DNA of 48,969 nucleotides. Source: Acidobacteriota bacterium. GTDB taxonomy: Bacteria; Acidobacteriota; Vicinamibacteria; Vicinamibacterales; UBA2999. The stretch spans positions 1 to 48,969 of the forward strand of contig JACPCS010000067.1 in the NCBI GenBank assembly GCA_016184455.1, in the 5' to 3' direction. Both the position numbers and the translations under genes were made by a program. Positions within the stretch are counted from its first letter, which is position 1; each line of letters begins with the position of its first letter. The notes beneath the pieces are model-generated. The model made no database searches. It saw only the letters and a program-made list of their open reading frames with translations, and was not told where the DNA came from. Shown piece after piece: positions 32,219 to 40,526 of this stretch.

Positions 32219-33424
32219 TCACGCGCGACGCTCCGGCAACGAGGCCGTCAACACGGCCTCGGGTGCGACTTCCTCACGGGCCAGCACAGCCACGGCACCA
32301 CCATGCTTCTCCAGGCCCTGTCCGGCGCCGACGAAGTCGACGGAGACGTGGTGCCCTGCGGCGAGCAACGCGATCGCCTGCCAGAGATTGGTCTTCTCGC
32401 ATGGCCCGTGGCAGGACGGACATTGCGCGAGGACCTGCGCGAAGAGCGACCCGCAGCCGGTGCACCGGGATGCGACGTCGCCCCTGTCCGGTTCCATCAC
32501 CACGGATCCGCGATACCCGACTTCGTCGTAAACGATGGCATCGATCACCGCCTGCGGGCCGATCGCGATGTGATGCTGTTCCATCAGCCGGCGCTTGACG
32601 TCCTCGAGCACCTCTCGATCGTGCTCGCGCAGCGCGTCCTCGTGGATGGCGTTGATCTTCGATTCGAGCGACGCCTGTCGCCCCACCCATGCGTACGGCG
32701 CCTCGCGGACGATCCGGCGCGCGAGGTGGGCCGGAAGATGCGTCCGCACCTGCTGCAGCACCTCGTGCTCGCCAAGCAGGACGATGCCGTCGTACCGCTC
32801 GTCGGGCCACGCGCGTGCAATCTCGCCGGCCAGCTCCTTGAAGTAGTGGAGTATGTGGTGCTCGCGATGGCGCGCGATCGTGGCCTGCTGCTTGCCCCAC
32901 CGCTCCCCCGCGGCACGATGGCGCTTCGGCACCTCCTCGCTGATCTCTTCGATCAGACGCACGGCGCCGGGGATCGCCGTGTACAGGCGCCCTCGGTGCG
33001 TGTTGGTGTGCACCACCAGATACCGACGCTGCCGGTGAAGCAGCTCGAGGAGCGGCACGAGATAGGGCTCCTCGTTGACGACGAGACGGTTCGGTGCCTG
33101 AGACGCGAGCGCGTAGGTTCGGAGCAGATTGCGCTGGGAGGCGGCAAACACCGCCACGCCGCGCGCGCGTGCGAGGCGACGGCTCGACAGCACAGCCTCG
33201 ATGGCGGCGACGTTTCGCTGGAGCTCCGCTCGTGCCGCGGGAGAATCGGCCAGCGTCTCACCGATCCGCTTGACTTCGTTCTTCAAGTGCTCGCGCCAGA
33301 GCGGCCTGACGCCGGACGCTACCGAGGTGTCCGCGTAGCAGCTCACGACCATGCCTTCACCTGTCTCGTGGTCGGCCAGCCATTGGACATCATTCAACGT
33401 TGGGGTCACAACCGTGATGGCCAC
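32219..33424 (-). CDS. baeRF-family (eRF1-like) protein with zinc ribbon
   Basis: A 401-residue protein related to archaeal and eukaryotic release factor eRF1 domains 2 and 3, in the bacterial baeRF group. The central part is VAVFAASQRNLLRTYALA, later NTHRGRLYTAIPG and RYDGIVLLGEHEVLQQV. The C-terminus has a zinc ribbon (CTGCGSLFAQV followed by CPSCHGPC). baeRF proteins are thought to bind ribosomes in stress, but direct evidence is limited. GTG 33424 has GGGAGGG at 7 nt. The dodecin gene follows closely, giving a two-gene stress-type operon. Confidence 0.82.
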   Translation of the reverse strand: MAITVVTPTLNDVQWLADHETGEGMVVSCYADTSVASGVRPLWREHLKNEVKRIGETLADSPAARAELQRNVAAIEAVLSSRRLARARGVAVFAASQRNLLRTYALASQAPNRLVVNEEPYLVPLLELLHRQRRYLVVHTNTHRGRLYTAIPGAVRLIEEISEEVPKRHRAAGERWGKQQATIARHREHHILHYFKELAGEIARAWPDERYDGIVLLGEHEVLQQVRTHLPAHLARRIVREAPYAWVGRQASLESKINAIHEDALREHDREVLEDVKRRLMEQHHIAIGPQAVIDAIVYDEVGYRGSVVMEPDRGDVASRCTGCGSLFAQVLAQCPSCHGPCEKTNLWQAIALLAAGHHVSVDFVGAGQGLEKHGGAVAVLAREEVAPEAVLTASLPERRA

Positions 33425-33779
33425 GTTCCCTCCCCTCACCGCTTCAGGCGACGTCCGGGAGCAAATCTCTCCACGTCATGGCGTTCGCCTCCGCAGAGCG
33501 ATGAGGCAAGGGGGATACCACCAGATGGCGGCAAATGGCCCGAGCCGGCCACGCATGGCGGGTGCTACTGGAGGTCGCTCGGGGAAAATTTGCAGCCAGC
33601 GGTGAGATATTCGCGACCACGATCACCGGATGCGTGTGCGCCCGGCAGGTCGAGATGCAAGCGCTGTGACGGCTGGTTCCACATGCGCCGAAGCCCGCCG
33701 CAGGCCGTGTCGTGAGTGGAATATCAGTTGCACAACGGCTGCAAGAGGCTGCGCGAGACGCCGATCGATGGAGGAGCCG
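33425..33779. other. 355-bp intergenic stretch
   Basis: No supported gene on either strand. It contains the divergent 5' region of the baeRF-dodecin operon and of the small membrane protein at 33780. No clear promoter boxes or repeats were seen. Confidence 0.4.
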
Positions 33780-33881
33780 ATGGCAACCAAGCCGCAGACG
33801 CTCGGGTGGTCCGTGTGGACGCTCGTCCTGGTCATCATCCTGCTGATTCTCGTTGCGGGAATGGCGTACCTCGCGTACTAG
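33780..33881 (+). CDS. 33-residue single-pass membrane protein
   Basis: ATG 33780 preceded by GGAGG at 7 nt. The peptide has a short polar start (MATKPQTLGW), one clean membrane helix (VWTLVLVIILLILVAGMAYL) and stops at 33881. Small single-helix proteins of this kind are typical of stress loci. The good ribosome site and compact design favour a real gene, although its short length means chance cannot be excluded. Confidence 0.5.
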   Translation: MATKPQTLGWSVWTLVLVIILLILVAGMAYLAY

Positions 33882-34333
33882 GATTGCACGCGTCGATGGA
33901 CGCCCAGGGGCCAACGTACAGACAAATCGGGGCACGTCATCCCAGATGGGCGGCTGCGTTCATCGGGCGGTGCTCACGGCCTCAGAAGCTTTCGCCTCCG
34001 TGAGCGTCCGTTACACCCACTCCCGATCCGTCAAGCCGGTCGTCACCCAGGCGCGTGACCCCGACCTCTGCTACTTCAGCACAGAGCGCGCCAACTGTTC
34101 GCATCGAGAAATCGCGGAGGAGCGAAGGTCCTTCTTTCGGCGACGCCGGCGCGCAGCGAATTGGTTCGCAGGTTGGCGCGCGACTTTCCCCAATCGCTGC
34201 ATCTACACGTGACACGTCTGCTCCACGGGCCGCGATGTCAGGCGCGAAGAGGCCTTCACGTCTTCATCGTTGGTGAGTTCCTTGCACACCGAAGAGAGCG
34301 CGGGGGGGAACCGGCTAGACGCCGGCGGACCCG
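33882..34333. other. 452-bp intergenic stretch before the RpoD-like sigma gene
   Basis: Apart from short chance frames nothing protein-like is seen. The region should contain the promoter of the sigma gene at 34334, but no convincing -35/-10 pair stood out. Confidence 0.4.
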
Positions 34334-35878
34334 ATGACCAAGCGAACGCGTGAAGAACCGTCAGCGTCGCGCCGCGCGGCTGGAGCGTCATTGGTCGATT
34401 GGCGCGAACCAGCGCGCAATGCCCACCTGCTCGACTGGCGCGAGCGTGCCCACGCGTTTGGTCTCCTGCCGGTCGAAGGGCACGGTGCGATAGAGCCGGC
34501 GGTCATCAAACCGCCTGACCGGCTCCTTGCAGAAGAAGAGCCCGAAGCGTTCGAGGAGCAGCCGCTCGAACAGGCCGAACAGGAGGCCCTGTGGCCCGGG
34601 GAGATCGAGGAGGCCCCGGAGGCTCGATTGCCGCAAGAGGACCTCGACCTGGTTCGCGTCTACCTGACGCATCTCCGCCGCCGGAAGCTCCTCACGGCGC
34701 GGGAGGAACAAGAGATTGGCCGGAGGATCGAGGTGACGCGCGGCGATCTGCTGGCCGAGCTGGTGAAGATCCCCGCGGCACGCCAGACGTTGCTGTCGCT
34801 GGCCGATGCCGTCCGCGCTCACGCCGTACCGGCGGCGGAGCTCATTCTGCTGCCCGAGGGCGGCGAGCTCGAGCCGACGAAGATCGCCCCGGTGATGCGC
34901 GCCTTCGCGCGCGTGCGCCGGCTCGAGCGCGAGATCGGGGACTATCGGGCGCGCATGCGGAATCACCGCTCCACGGCCGCGAGCCGTGCGAGATTCCGAC
35001 AGGAGATCGAGCGCCTGCAGGAACGGATGGGGGCGAAGGTTCGCGGTCTGCCGATTCGTCCCTCGGTCGTCGATGAGATCGTCGCGGAACTGCGCCACGT
35101 CGATCAGCAGGGTGAGCAGCCTCAGACGTTCCGGCAGCAGTATGCCCGGGTCGCCGAGAAGGCACAGGCGCTTCTGGATGCGAAGCACGCGTTCATCGAG
35201 CCGAACCTGCGCCTGGTGGTGTCGGTCGCCAAGCGATACCTCGGTCGCGGGCTGTCGTTTCTCGATTTGATCCAGGAAGGCAACATCGGTCTGATGAAGG
35301 CGGCCGACCGATTTCAGTATCGCCGCGGCTTCAAGTTCTCGACATATGCCACCTGGTGGATCCGCCAGAGCATCACCCGCGCGATTGCCGACTACGGCCG
35401 GACGATCCGGCTGCCGGTTCACGTGATCGAGTCGCTCAACAGGCTGACCAAGGCGCGGGCCGAGCTGTTCAAGGAGCTAGGTCGCGAACCCCGCCCTCAG
35501 GAGCTCGCGACGCGGATGGGGGTCCCGGTAGGGAAGGTCCTGTTGCTCCTGGACGCCGCCAAGCACCCCGCCTCACTCGAGGCACCGATGGGCGAGGACG
35601 AGGAGACGCCGTTGGGACGTGTGGTGCCGGATGTGACCTTCCGATCGCCCGAAGACGAGGCGATGCGCGGCGAGCTCGCCAAGGAAGTCGAACACGCGAT
35701 GGCTCCCCTCAACGAGCGGGAGCGCGAGGTGCTCCGTCTCCGTTATGGGCTGGGTGGCGGTCGTGAGCTCACGCTCGAGGAGATTGGCCACCGCCTGTCG
35801 GTGACACGCGAACGGGTGCGCCAGATCGAAGTGCGGGCGTTGGCCAAGATGCGCGCCGCGCGTGACGATGCGGCCTGA
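34334..35878 (+). CDS. RpoD-like primary/group 2 sigma factor
   Basis: A 514-residue sigma-70. Region 1.2 (LVRVYLTHLRRRKLLTAREE), a non-conserved insert, region 2 (EPNLRLVVSVAKRYLGRGLS with FLDLIQEGNIGLMKAADRFQ and the RGFKFSTYATWWIRQSITRA promoter-melting segment), region 3, and region 4 ending with LSVTRERVRQIEVRALAKMR. All primary-sigma determinants are intact, but its location in a stress/energy island and its short region 1.1 suggest a group 2 paralogue rather than the housekeeping factor. The phosphoribosyltransferase gene follows 61 nt later. Confidence 0.9.
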   Translation: MTKRTREEPSASRRAAGASLVDWREPARNAHLLDWRERAHAFGLLPVEGHGAIEPAVIKPPDRLLAEEEPEAFEEQPLEQAEQEALWPGEIEEAPEARLPQEDLDLVRVYLTHLRRRKLLTAREEQEIGRRIEVTRGDLLAELVKIPAARQTLLSLADAVRAHAVPAAELILLPEGGELEPTKIAPVMRAFARVRRLEREIGDYRARMRNHRSTAASRARFRQEIERLQERMGAKVRGLPIRPSVVDEIVAELRHVDQQGEQPQTFRQQYARVAEKAQALLDAKHAFIEPNLRLVVSVAKRYLGRGLSFLDLIQEGNIGLMKAADRFQYRRGFKFSTYATWWIRQSITRAIADYGRTIRLPVHVIESLNRLTKARAELFKELGREPRPQELATRMGVPVGKVLLLLDAAKHPASLEAPMGEDEETPLGRVVPDVTFRSPEDEAMRGELAKEVEHAMAPLNEREREVLRLRYGLGGGRELTLEEIGHRLSVTRERVRQIEVRALAKMRAARDDAA

Positions 35879-35939
35879 GCGCTGGAGCGTGCGCCACGTC
35901 CTGACGCTCACCATGAGGCCCGAATGCGGGGGTGACGCG

Positions 35940-36569
35940 ATGATCTTCAAGAGTCGGGATGAAGTTGCCCGCCTCCTCGCTGAACGCCTCAGCGCCTACA
36001 AGGGCCAGAGCCCCCTGGTGCTGGGCGTGCCGCGCGGTGCGGTGCCGATGGCTCGGATCGTGGCCGACGCTCTGGGAGGCGAGGTGGACGTCGTGCTCGT
36101 GCGCAAGCTGCGGGCGCCAGGCCAGCCCGAGCTGGCGATCGGTGCGGTCGACGAAGCCGGGACAGTGCTGCGTGGTCCCTACTTCGACATCGCCGACGAG
36201 GACTACGTCCGACAAGAAATTCGCGCTCAACTCGAAATCCTGCGTGCTCGCCGCGAGACGTACACACGGGCGCAAAGAGCCATCGACCCTGCCGGGCGCA
36301 TTGTCATCATCGTCGACGACGGGATTGCGACCGGGTCGTCGATAACGGCGGCGATTCGCTCGGTGCGCGCCCGGAAGCCACGGCAGATCATCGTCGCGAT
36401 CGGTGTCGCGCCGGCTGAATCACTCGACCGGATGGGGGCCGAAGCCGACGAGGTGGTGTGCCTGGAGACGCCTCTCGACTTCTCTGCGGTCGGCCAGTTC
36501 TTCCGGGATTTCTCCGAGGTGACCGACGAGATGGTGGTGGCCGCACTGTCGCGACCGGTGCACGCCTAG
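35940..36569 (+). CDS. Phosphoribosyltransferase-domain protein
   Basis: A 209-residue type I phosphoribosyltransferase fold: LVLGVPRGAVPMARIVADAL at the start and the PRPP loop VIIVDDGIATGSSI. The middle EELAIGAVDE-like segment (PELAIGAVDEAG) marks the COG1926 group of predicted phosphoribosyltransferases with unknown base. ATG 35940 is used since the longer frame upstream overlaps the sigma gene end. The ornithine carbamoyltransferase gene starts 11 nt after the stop, so the genes share an operon. Confidence 0.85.
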   Translation: MIFKSRDEVARLLAERLSAYKGQSPLVLGVPRGAVPMARIVADALGGEVDVVLVRKLRAPGQPELAIGAVDEAGTVLRGPYFDIADEDYVRQEIRAQLEILRARRETYTRAQRAIDPAGRIVIIVDDGIATGSSITAAIRSVRARKPRQIIVAIGVAPAESLDRMGAEADEVVCLETPLDFSAVGQFFRDFSEVTDEMVVAALSRPVHA

Positions 36570-36580
36570 CGGGTGAGGGC

Positions 36581-37555
36581 ATGTCGCTCACACTTCCTGT
36601 GACTGCCGCGACGGGCGCCTGCTCAACACTGCGCGGCCGTGATCTGCTCTCGATTCGCGATCTCACCCGTCGGGAGCTGCTGGCGCTCGTCGCGCTTGCG
36701 GCCGACCTGAAGCGGCAACCAGCGCGGTACCAAGGGTTGTTGAGCGGCAAGACGCTCGCGCTGATCTTCGAAAAGCCGTCCCTCAGGACGCGGGTCTCAT
36801 TTGACGTGGCGCTTCACAATCTGGGCGGCCATGCGCTCTCTCTCGCGCCGCAGGAGATTGGCCTGGGCCAGCGCGAGGCGATCGGCGACGTCGGCCGGAC
36901 GCTCGATCGGATGGTGGACGCCATCGCGGCGCGTACCTTCGCGCACGAGACGGTCGAGGCGCTGGCGCAGGCGGCATCGATTCCCGTCATCAACGCCCTC
37001 AGCAACGTCAGCCACCCGTGTCAGGCGCTGGCCGACTACTTCACGATGCGCGAGATCACGGGCAGACTCGACGGCCTGCATCTCGCCTTTGTCGGCGACG
37101 GGAACAACGTCGCCAACTCGCTCATCTGTGCCGCGGCGCTCGTCGGCGTGCGCATGACGATGGCGTCGCCTCCCGGCTACGAGCCGCGCGCGGAGGTTCT
37201 GCAGTGGGCGCGGCGGCATGCCTCCACGCCTCAGGACGCGTGCCGCGTGACGTCCTCACCGGAAGAGGCAGTGGACGGGGCCGATGTCGTGTACACGGAC
37301 ACGTGGATCAGCATGGGACAGGAGGCCGAGGCCGAGGAACGGCGTCGCGCCTTCGCCGGGTACGAGGTCACCGACGCGTTGCTGGATCGTGCCGCGCCCG
37401 ATGCGATCTTCATGCACTGCCTTCCTGCCCATCGCGGTGAAGAAGTCGCTGCCGAGGTCATCGATTCGCCTCGCTCAGTCGTCTTCCAGCAGGCCGAGAA
37501 CCGCGTGCACACAGAGAAGGCATTGCTGCTGGCCCTGCTGGGATCCGAGGAATGA
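36581..37555 (+). CDS. argF: Ornithine carbamoyltransferase
   Basis: A 324-residue carbamoyltransferase with the carbamoyl-phosphate site EKPSLRTRVSFD (SLRTR instead of the usual STRTR), HPCQALADY, the ornithine loop SMGQE after DTWI, and the catalytic MHCLPAHRGEEV. The ending ENRVHTEKALL fits true ornithine enzymes. It joins carbamoyl phosphate and ornithine to citrulline, or runs in reverse with carbamate kinase to make ATP. The first ~20 residues form an extension. Carbamate kinase begins 3 nt after the stop, but no arginine deiminase gene is present in the window. Confidence 0.92.
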   Translation: MSLTLPVTAATGACSTLRGRDLLSIRDLTRRELLALVALAADLKRQPARYQGLLSGKTLALIFEKPSLRTRVSFDVALHNLGGHALSLAPQEIGLGQREAIGDVGRTLDRMVDAIAARTFAHETVEALAQAASIPVINALSNVSHPCQALADYFTMREITGRLDGLHLAFVGDGNNVANSLICAAALVGVRMTMASPPGYEPRAEVLQWARRHASTPQDACRVTSSPEEAVDGADVVYTDTWISMGQEAEAEERRRAFAGYEVTDALLDRAAPDAIFMHCLPAHRGEEVAAEVIDSPRSVVFQQAENRVHTEKALLLALLGSEE

Positions 37556-37558
37556 CCG

Positions 37559-38551
37559 ATGCGCCCGACCGTGCTGATCGCGATTGGTGGCAACTCGCTG
37601 ATTCCGGCGGGCGAGCCGCCGACCGTGGCCACCCAGCGCCGGCACGTGGCGGAGACCTGTCGCGCCATTGCCGACGTCGCCGCGCGCGGCTGGCGGGTGG
37701 TGCTCACGCACGGCAACGGTCCGCAGGTCGGCGCCGCCGTGCTGCGATCCGAGCGCGCCGTACCGGAAGCCTACGAACTTCCGCTGGACGTGTGTGTCGC
37801 CAGCACGCAAGGCGAGATCGGATACCTGCTGCAGCAGGCGCTTCGGGAGGCCTTGCTGCACCAGCGCCTGCGCGATCCCGTGGCAACGGTGCTGGCCCAG
37901 GTCGTTGTCGCGCCGGATGATGCCGCCTTGGCGCATCCACGCAAGCCGATCGGTCCCTTCTATCACCACGCCCAAGCAGACCGCCGGCGCCGTGCGGGTT
38001 GGACGATCGTGGAGGAGCCACCACACGGCTACCGCCGCGTGGTGCCGTCGCCGGAGCCGCTGGAGATCGTCGAAGAAGGAGCCATTCGCACGCTCGTGGA
38101 GTCGGGCGCCATCGTGATCACACTCGGCGGTGGAGGCATTCCCGTCATTCGACGTGGTCAGACGCTCGAGGGCGTCGAGGCGGTGATCGACAAGGACCTG
38201 GCCTCGGCGCTTCTGGCGACTCGGCTGGGCGTCGATGTGTTGCTGATCTCAACCGACGTCGACGCCATCTCGCTCGATTTCGCCAGCCCGCGTGCGCGCC
38301 GGCTCACCGAGGTGACCGTGGATGACTTGCGCGGTCATGCGGCAGCCGGCCAGTTTCCTCCAGGGACGATGGGTCCGAAGGTGGAAGCGGCGCGGCGGTT
38401 TGTGGCCGCGGGCGGCCGCGAGGCGATTGTCACGTCGCCCAACCGGCTGGTCGCGGCGCTCGAGGGACACGCCGGAACTCACATCTTCGATTGTGTTCCA
38501 CCAGGACAGCGCCGGCCCGCATTCACCTCGAGAGGAGCGAGCCGTGCGTAG
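37559..38551 (+). CDS. arcC: Carbamate kinase
   Basis: A 330-residue amino-acid-kinase-fold enzyme with VLIAIGGNSLIPAGEPPT, VLTHGNGPQVG, a PIGPFYHHAQADRRR segment, LGGGGIPV and VIDKDLASALLATRL, ending GTMGPKVEAARRF. It transfers phosphate from carbamoyl phosphate to ADP. Coupled to ornithine carbamoyltransferase (3-nt gap) it would give fermentative ATP from citrulline. The next gene begins 37 nt later. Confidence 0.93.
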   Translation: MRPTVLIAIGGNSLIPAGEPPTVATQRRHVAETCRAIADVAARGWRVVLTHGNGPQVGAAVLRSERAVPEAYELPLDVCVASTQGEIGYLLQQALREALLHQRLRDPVATVLAQVVVAPDDAALAHPRKPIGPFYHHAQADRRRRAGWTIVEEPPHGYRRVVPSPEPLEIVEEGAIRTLVESGAIVITLGGGGIPVIRRGQTLEGVEAVIDKDLASALLATRLGVDVLLISTDVDAISLDFASPRARRLTEVTVDDLRGHAAAGQFPPGTMGPKVEAARRFVAAGGREAIVTSPNRLVAALEGHAGTHIFDCVPPGQRRPAFTSRGASRA

Positions 38552-38588
38552 AGGACGTGCTGACGGCCGCCGTGTGAGGGGCATTGCC

Positions 38589-39938
38589 ATGGATCGCATC
38601 CGCACGCTGATACTGGGAGCCGCCGGCCGCGACTTTCACAATTTCAACGTGGTCTATCGGGACGACACGCGATACGACGTCGTCGGGTTCACGGCGGCTC
38701 AGATCCCGAACATTGCCGGGCGTCGGTACCCGCCGGCGCTCGCCGGACCGCTCTACCCGCAGGGTGTGCCGATCTTTCCCGAGGAGGAGCTGGCCGCGCT
38801 GGTCGAGCGGCTCGACGTCCGGCAGGTCGTCTTCTCCTATAGCGACGTGTCGTATCCCTACGTCATGCACCGGGCGGCCATTGCCCAGGCGGCCGGTGCC
38901 GATTTCGTGCTGCTCGGACCGCGCGCGACGATGCTCGAGAGTCGCAGGCCGGTGATTGCCGTGTGCGCCGTGCGCACGGGGGCCGGCAAGAGCCAGACGA
39001 CCCGCCGCCTCGCCAGCCTGCTGCGCGATCGCGGCCTCAGGGTGGCGGTCGTTCGGCATCCCATGCCATACGGCGATCTGATCGCCCAGCGCGTCCAGCG
39101 GTTCGCCACGCTGGAGGACATGAAGCGCCAGCACTGCACCATCGAGGAGATGGAGGAGTACGAGCCGCACATTGTCGCCGGCTCGGTGGTCTACGCCGGC
39201 GTCGACTACGCAGACATCCTCGACAAGGCCGAGGCTGATGCGGATGTCATCCTGTGGGACGGCGGGAACAACGACCTGCCGTTCTACCGCCCGACGCTCC
39301 ACATCGTTGTCGCCGACCCGCTGCGGTTGGGGAACGAGCTGGCGTACCACCCGGGAGAAGCCAATTTGCGAATGGCGGATGTCGTCATCATCAACAAGAT
39401 TGACACCGCCGATCTCGCAGCCACCGAGCAATTGCGCGATCACATCCGCGCCGCCAATGCCGAGGCCCTGATCGTCGAGGCCGCGTCGCCGGTGATGGCC
39501 GAACGTCCCGACATGGTCACGGGGCGCGCGGTCCTCGTGGTGGAAGACGGCCCGACCGTCACGCACGGCGAGATGCGCTTCGGCGCGGGCACGGTGCTCG
39601 CAAAGAAGTTCGGGGCGCGGGAGCTCGTCGATCCGCGGCCCTTCGCGGTCGGGAGCATGGCCGACACGTACAGAACCTATCCCGAGATTGGCCCGATCCT
39701 CCCCGCGATGGGTTATGGCGAAGAGCAAGTACGCGACCTCGAGGCCACCATTGAGCGCGTCCCGTGCGACGTCGTCGTCGTCGGCACGCCCATCGATCTC
39801 AGTCGCCTCGTGCAGATTCGCCAGCCCGTGGTGCGCGTGCGGTACGAGCTCCAGGAGATTGGCCGCCCCAATCTGGCCGACGCGATCCAGGGTGTGCTCG
39901 AACAACTGACGCGCCAACGGGCTCTTGCGGCGAGCTGA
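38589..39938 (+). CDS. Cyclic 2,3-diphosphoglycerate synthetase-like P-loop protein
   Basis: A 449-residue protein of the family named after the archaeal cyclic 2,3-diphosphoglycerate synthetase. Residues 1-120 are a Rossmann-like domain (ILGAAGRDFHNFN). The P-loop RTGAGKS spans 129-135, followed by VRHPMPYGDL, ILWDGGNNDLPFY and VVIINKIDTAD, a G-protein-type NKxD. ATG 38589 is the best start; a GTG at 38544 is possible. Its place after ornithine carbamoyltransferase and carbamate kinase suggests a job in the same ATP or acyl-phosphate metabolism in bacteria that do not make the archaeal metabolite. Confidence 0.85.
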   Translation: MDRIRTLILGAAGRDFHNFNVVYRDDTRYDVVGFTAAQIPNIAGRRYPPALAGPLYPQGVPIFPEEELAALVERLDVRQVVFSYSDVSYPYVMHRAAIAQAAGADFVLLGPRATMLESRRPVIAVCAVRTGAGKSQTTRRLASLLRDRGLRVAVVRHPMPYGDLIAQRVQRFATLEDMKRQHCTIEEMEEYEPHIVAGSVVYAGVDYADILDKAEADADVILWDGGNNDLPFYRPTLHIVVADPLRLGNELAYHPGEANLRMADVVIINKIDTADLAATEQLRDHIRAANAEALIVEAASPVMAERPDMVTGRAVLVVEDGPTVTHGEMRFGAGTVLAKKFGARELVDPRPFAVGSMADTYRTYPEIGPILPAMGYGEEQVRDLEATIERVPCDVVVVGTPIDLSRLVQIRQPVVRVRYELQEIGRPNLADAIQGVLEQLTRQRALAAS

Positions 39939-39968
39939 CAACGAAGGAGCGGCGGCATTGCGGCCGCT

Positions 39969-40418
39969 TCAGCCCTTGCGAGTCGTGAGCACCGGACAGG
40001 TGGCCTGACGCACGACGTGCTGCGTGGTCGATCCGAAGACCGCCACATCGGCTGCGCGGCGTCCGTGCACGCCAATGACGATGAGGTCGGCCTGCATCGC
40101 ACTCGCGTGCTTCAGAATCTCCCTGGTCGTGGCGCTGCCCTGACCAATCACGATCTCGATCGGCATCTCGGCGGCATTCGACGCGTCGATGAAGCTTGCC
40201 ATCGCGGTCGTGAGCCGCTCGCGGTCCGCTGGCGTGAGGACGGCGCCGCCCAGAGCCGGGGACTCGAGGCCACACGCCGCGGGAGGCGCAACGGGGTAGA
40301 CATGCAGGACAGTGATCGTCGACTCGTACCACCGCGCGATCGTCACCGCATGGTCCAACGCACGGCGCGACGAGTCCGAGAAGTCGATAGGGCAGAGGAT
40401 CGTCTCGATCTCAATCAT
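39969..40418 (-). CDS. Universal stress protein (UspA family)
   Basis: A 149-residue UspA: IETILCPIDFSDSSRRALDH at the N-terminus, then LIVIGVHGRR and the ATP-type loop ending VRQATCPVLTTRKG. The GxHGRxxxD.xxFGSTTQHV segment matches nucleotide-binding Usp proteins. It converges on the diphosphoglycerate-synthetase-like gene and is divergent from the Lon-type protease gene, sharing a 108-bp intergenic region. No strong ribosome site was seen before the ATG; (GGCGAT)3-like hexamers lie at about 40440-40460. Confidence 0.9.
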   Translation of the reverse strand: MIEIETILCPIDFSDSSRRALDHAVTIARWYESTITVLHVYPVAPPAACGLESPALGGAVLTPADRERLTTAMASFIDASNAAEMPIEIVIGQGSATTREILKHASAMQADLIVIGVHGRRAADVAVFGSTTQHVVRQATCPVLTTRKG

Positions 40419-40526
40419 TGCTGCGAAAAAAATCGCGGAGGCGATGGCGATGGCGATGGCGTACCCTGCGGGCACGGCTGTTGCGTTGCATAGAATGCCA
40501 ACTTCCTTGGGGCGAGAGCGACGGAC

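Noticed and set aside
32174..33715. 513-codon plus-strand frame opposite the baeRF gene
   Set aside because: No domain, and the minus strand has zinc ribbon and eRF1-like motifs.
40436..40460. GATGGC hexamer repeats as a regulatory or phase-variable tract
   Set aside because: Only about three units, in a GC-rich intergenic region; no evidence of variation.
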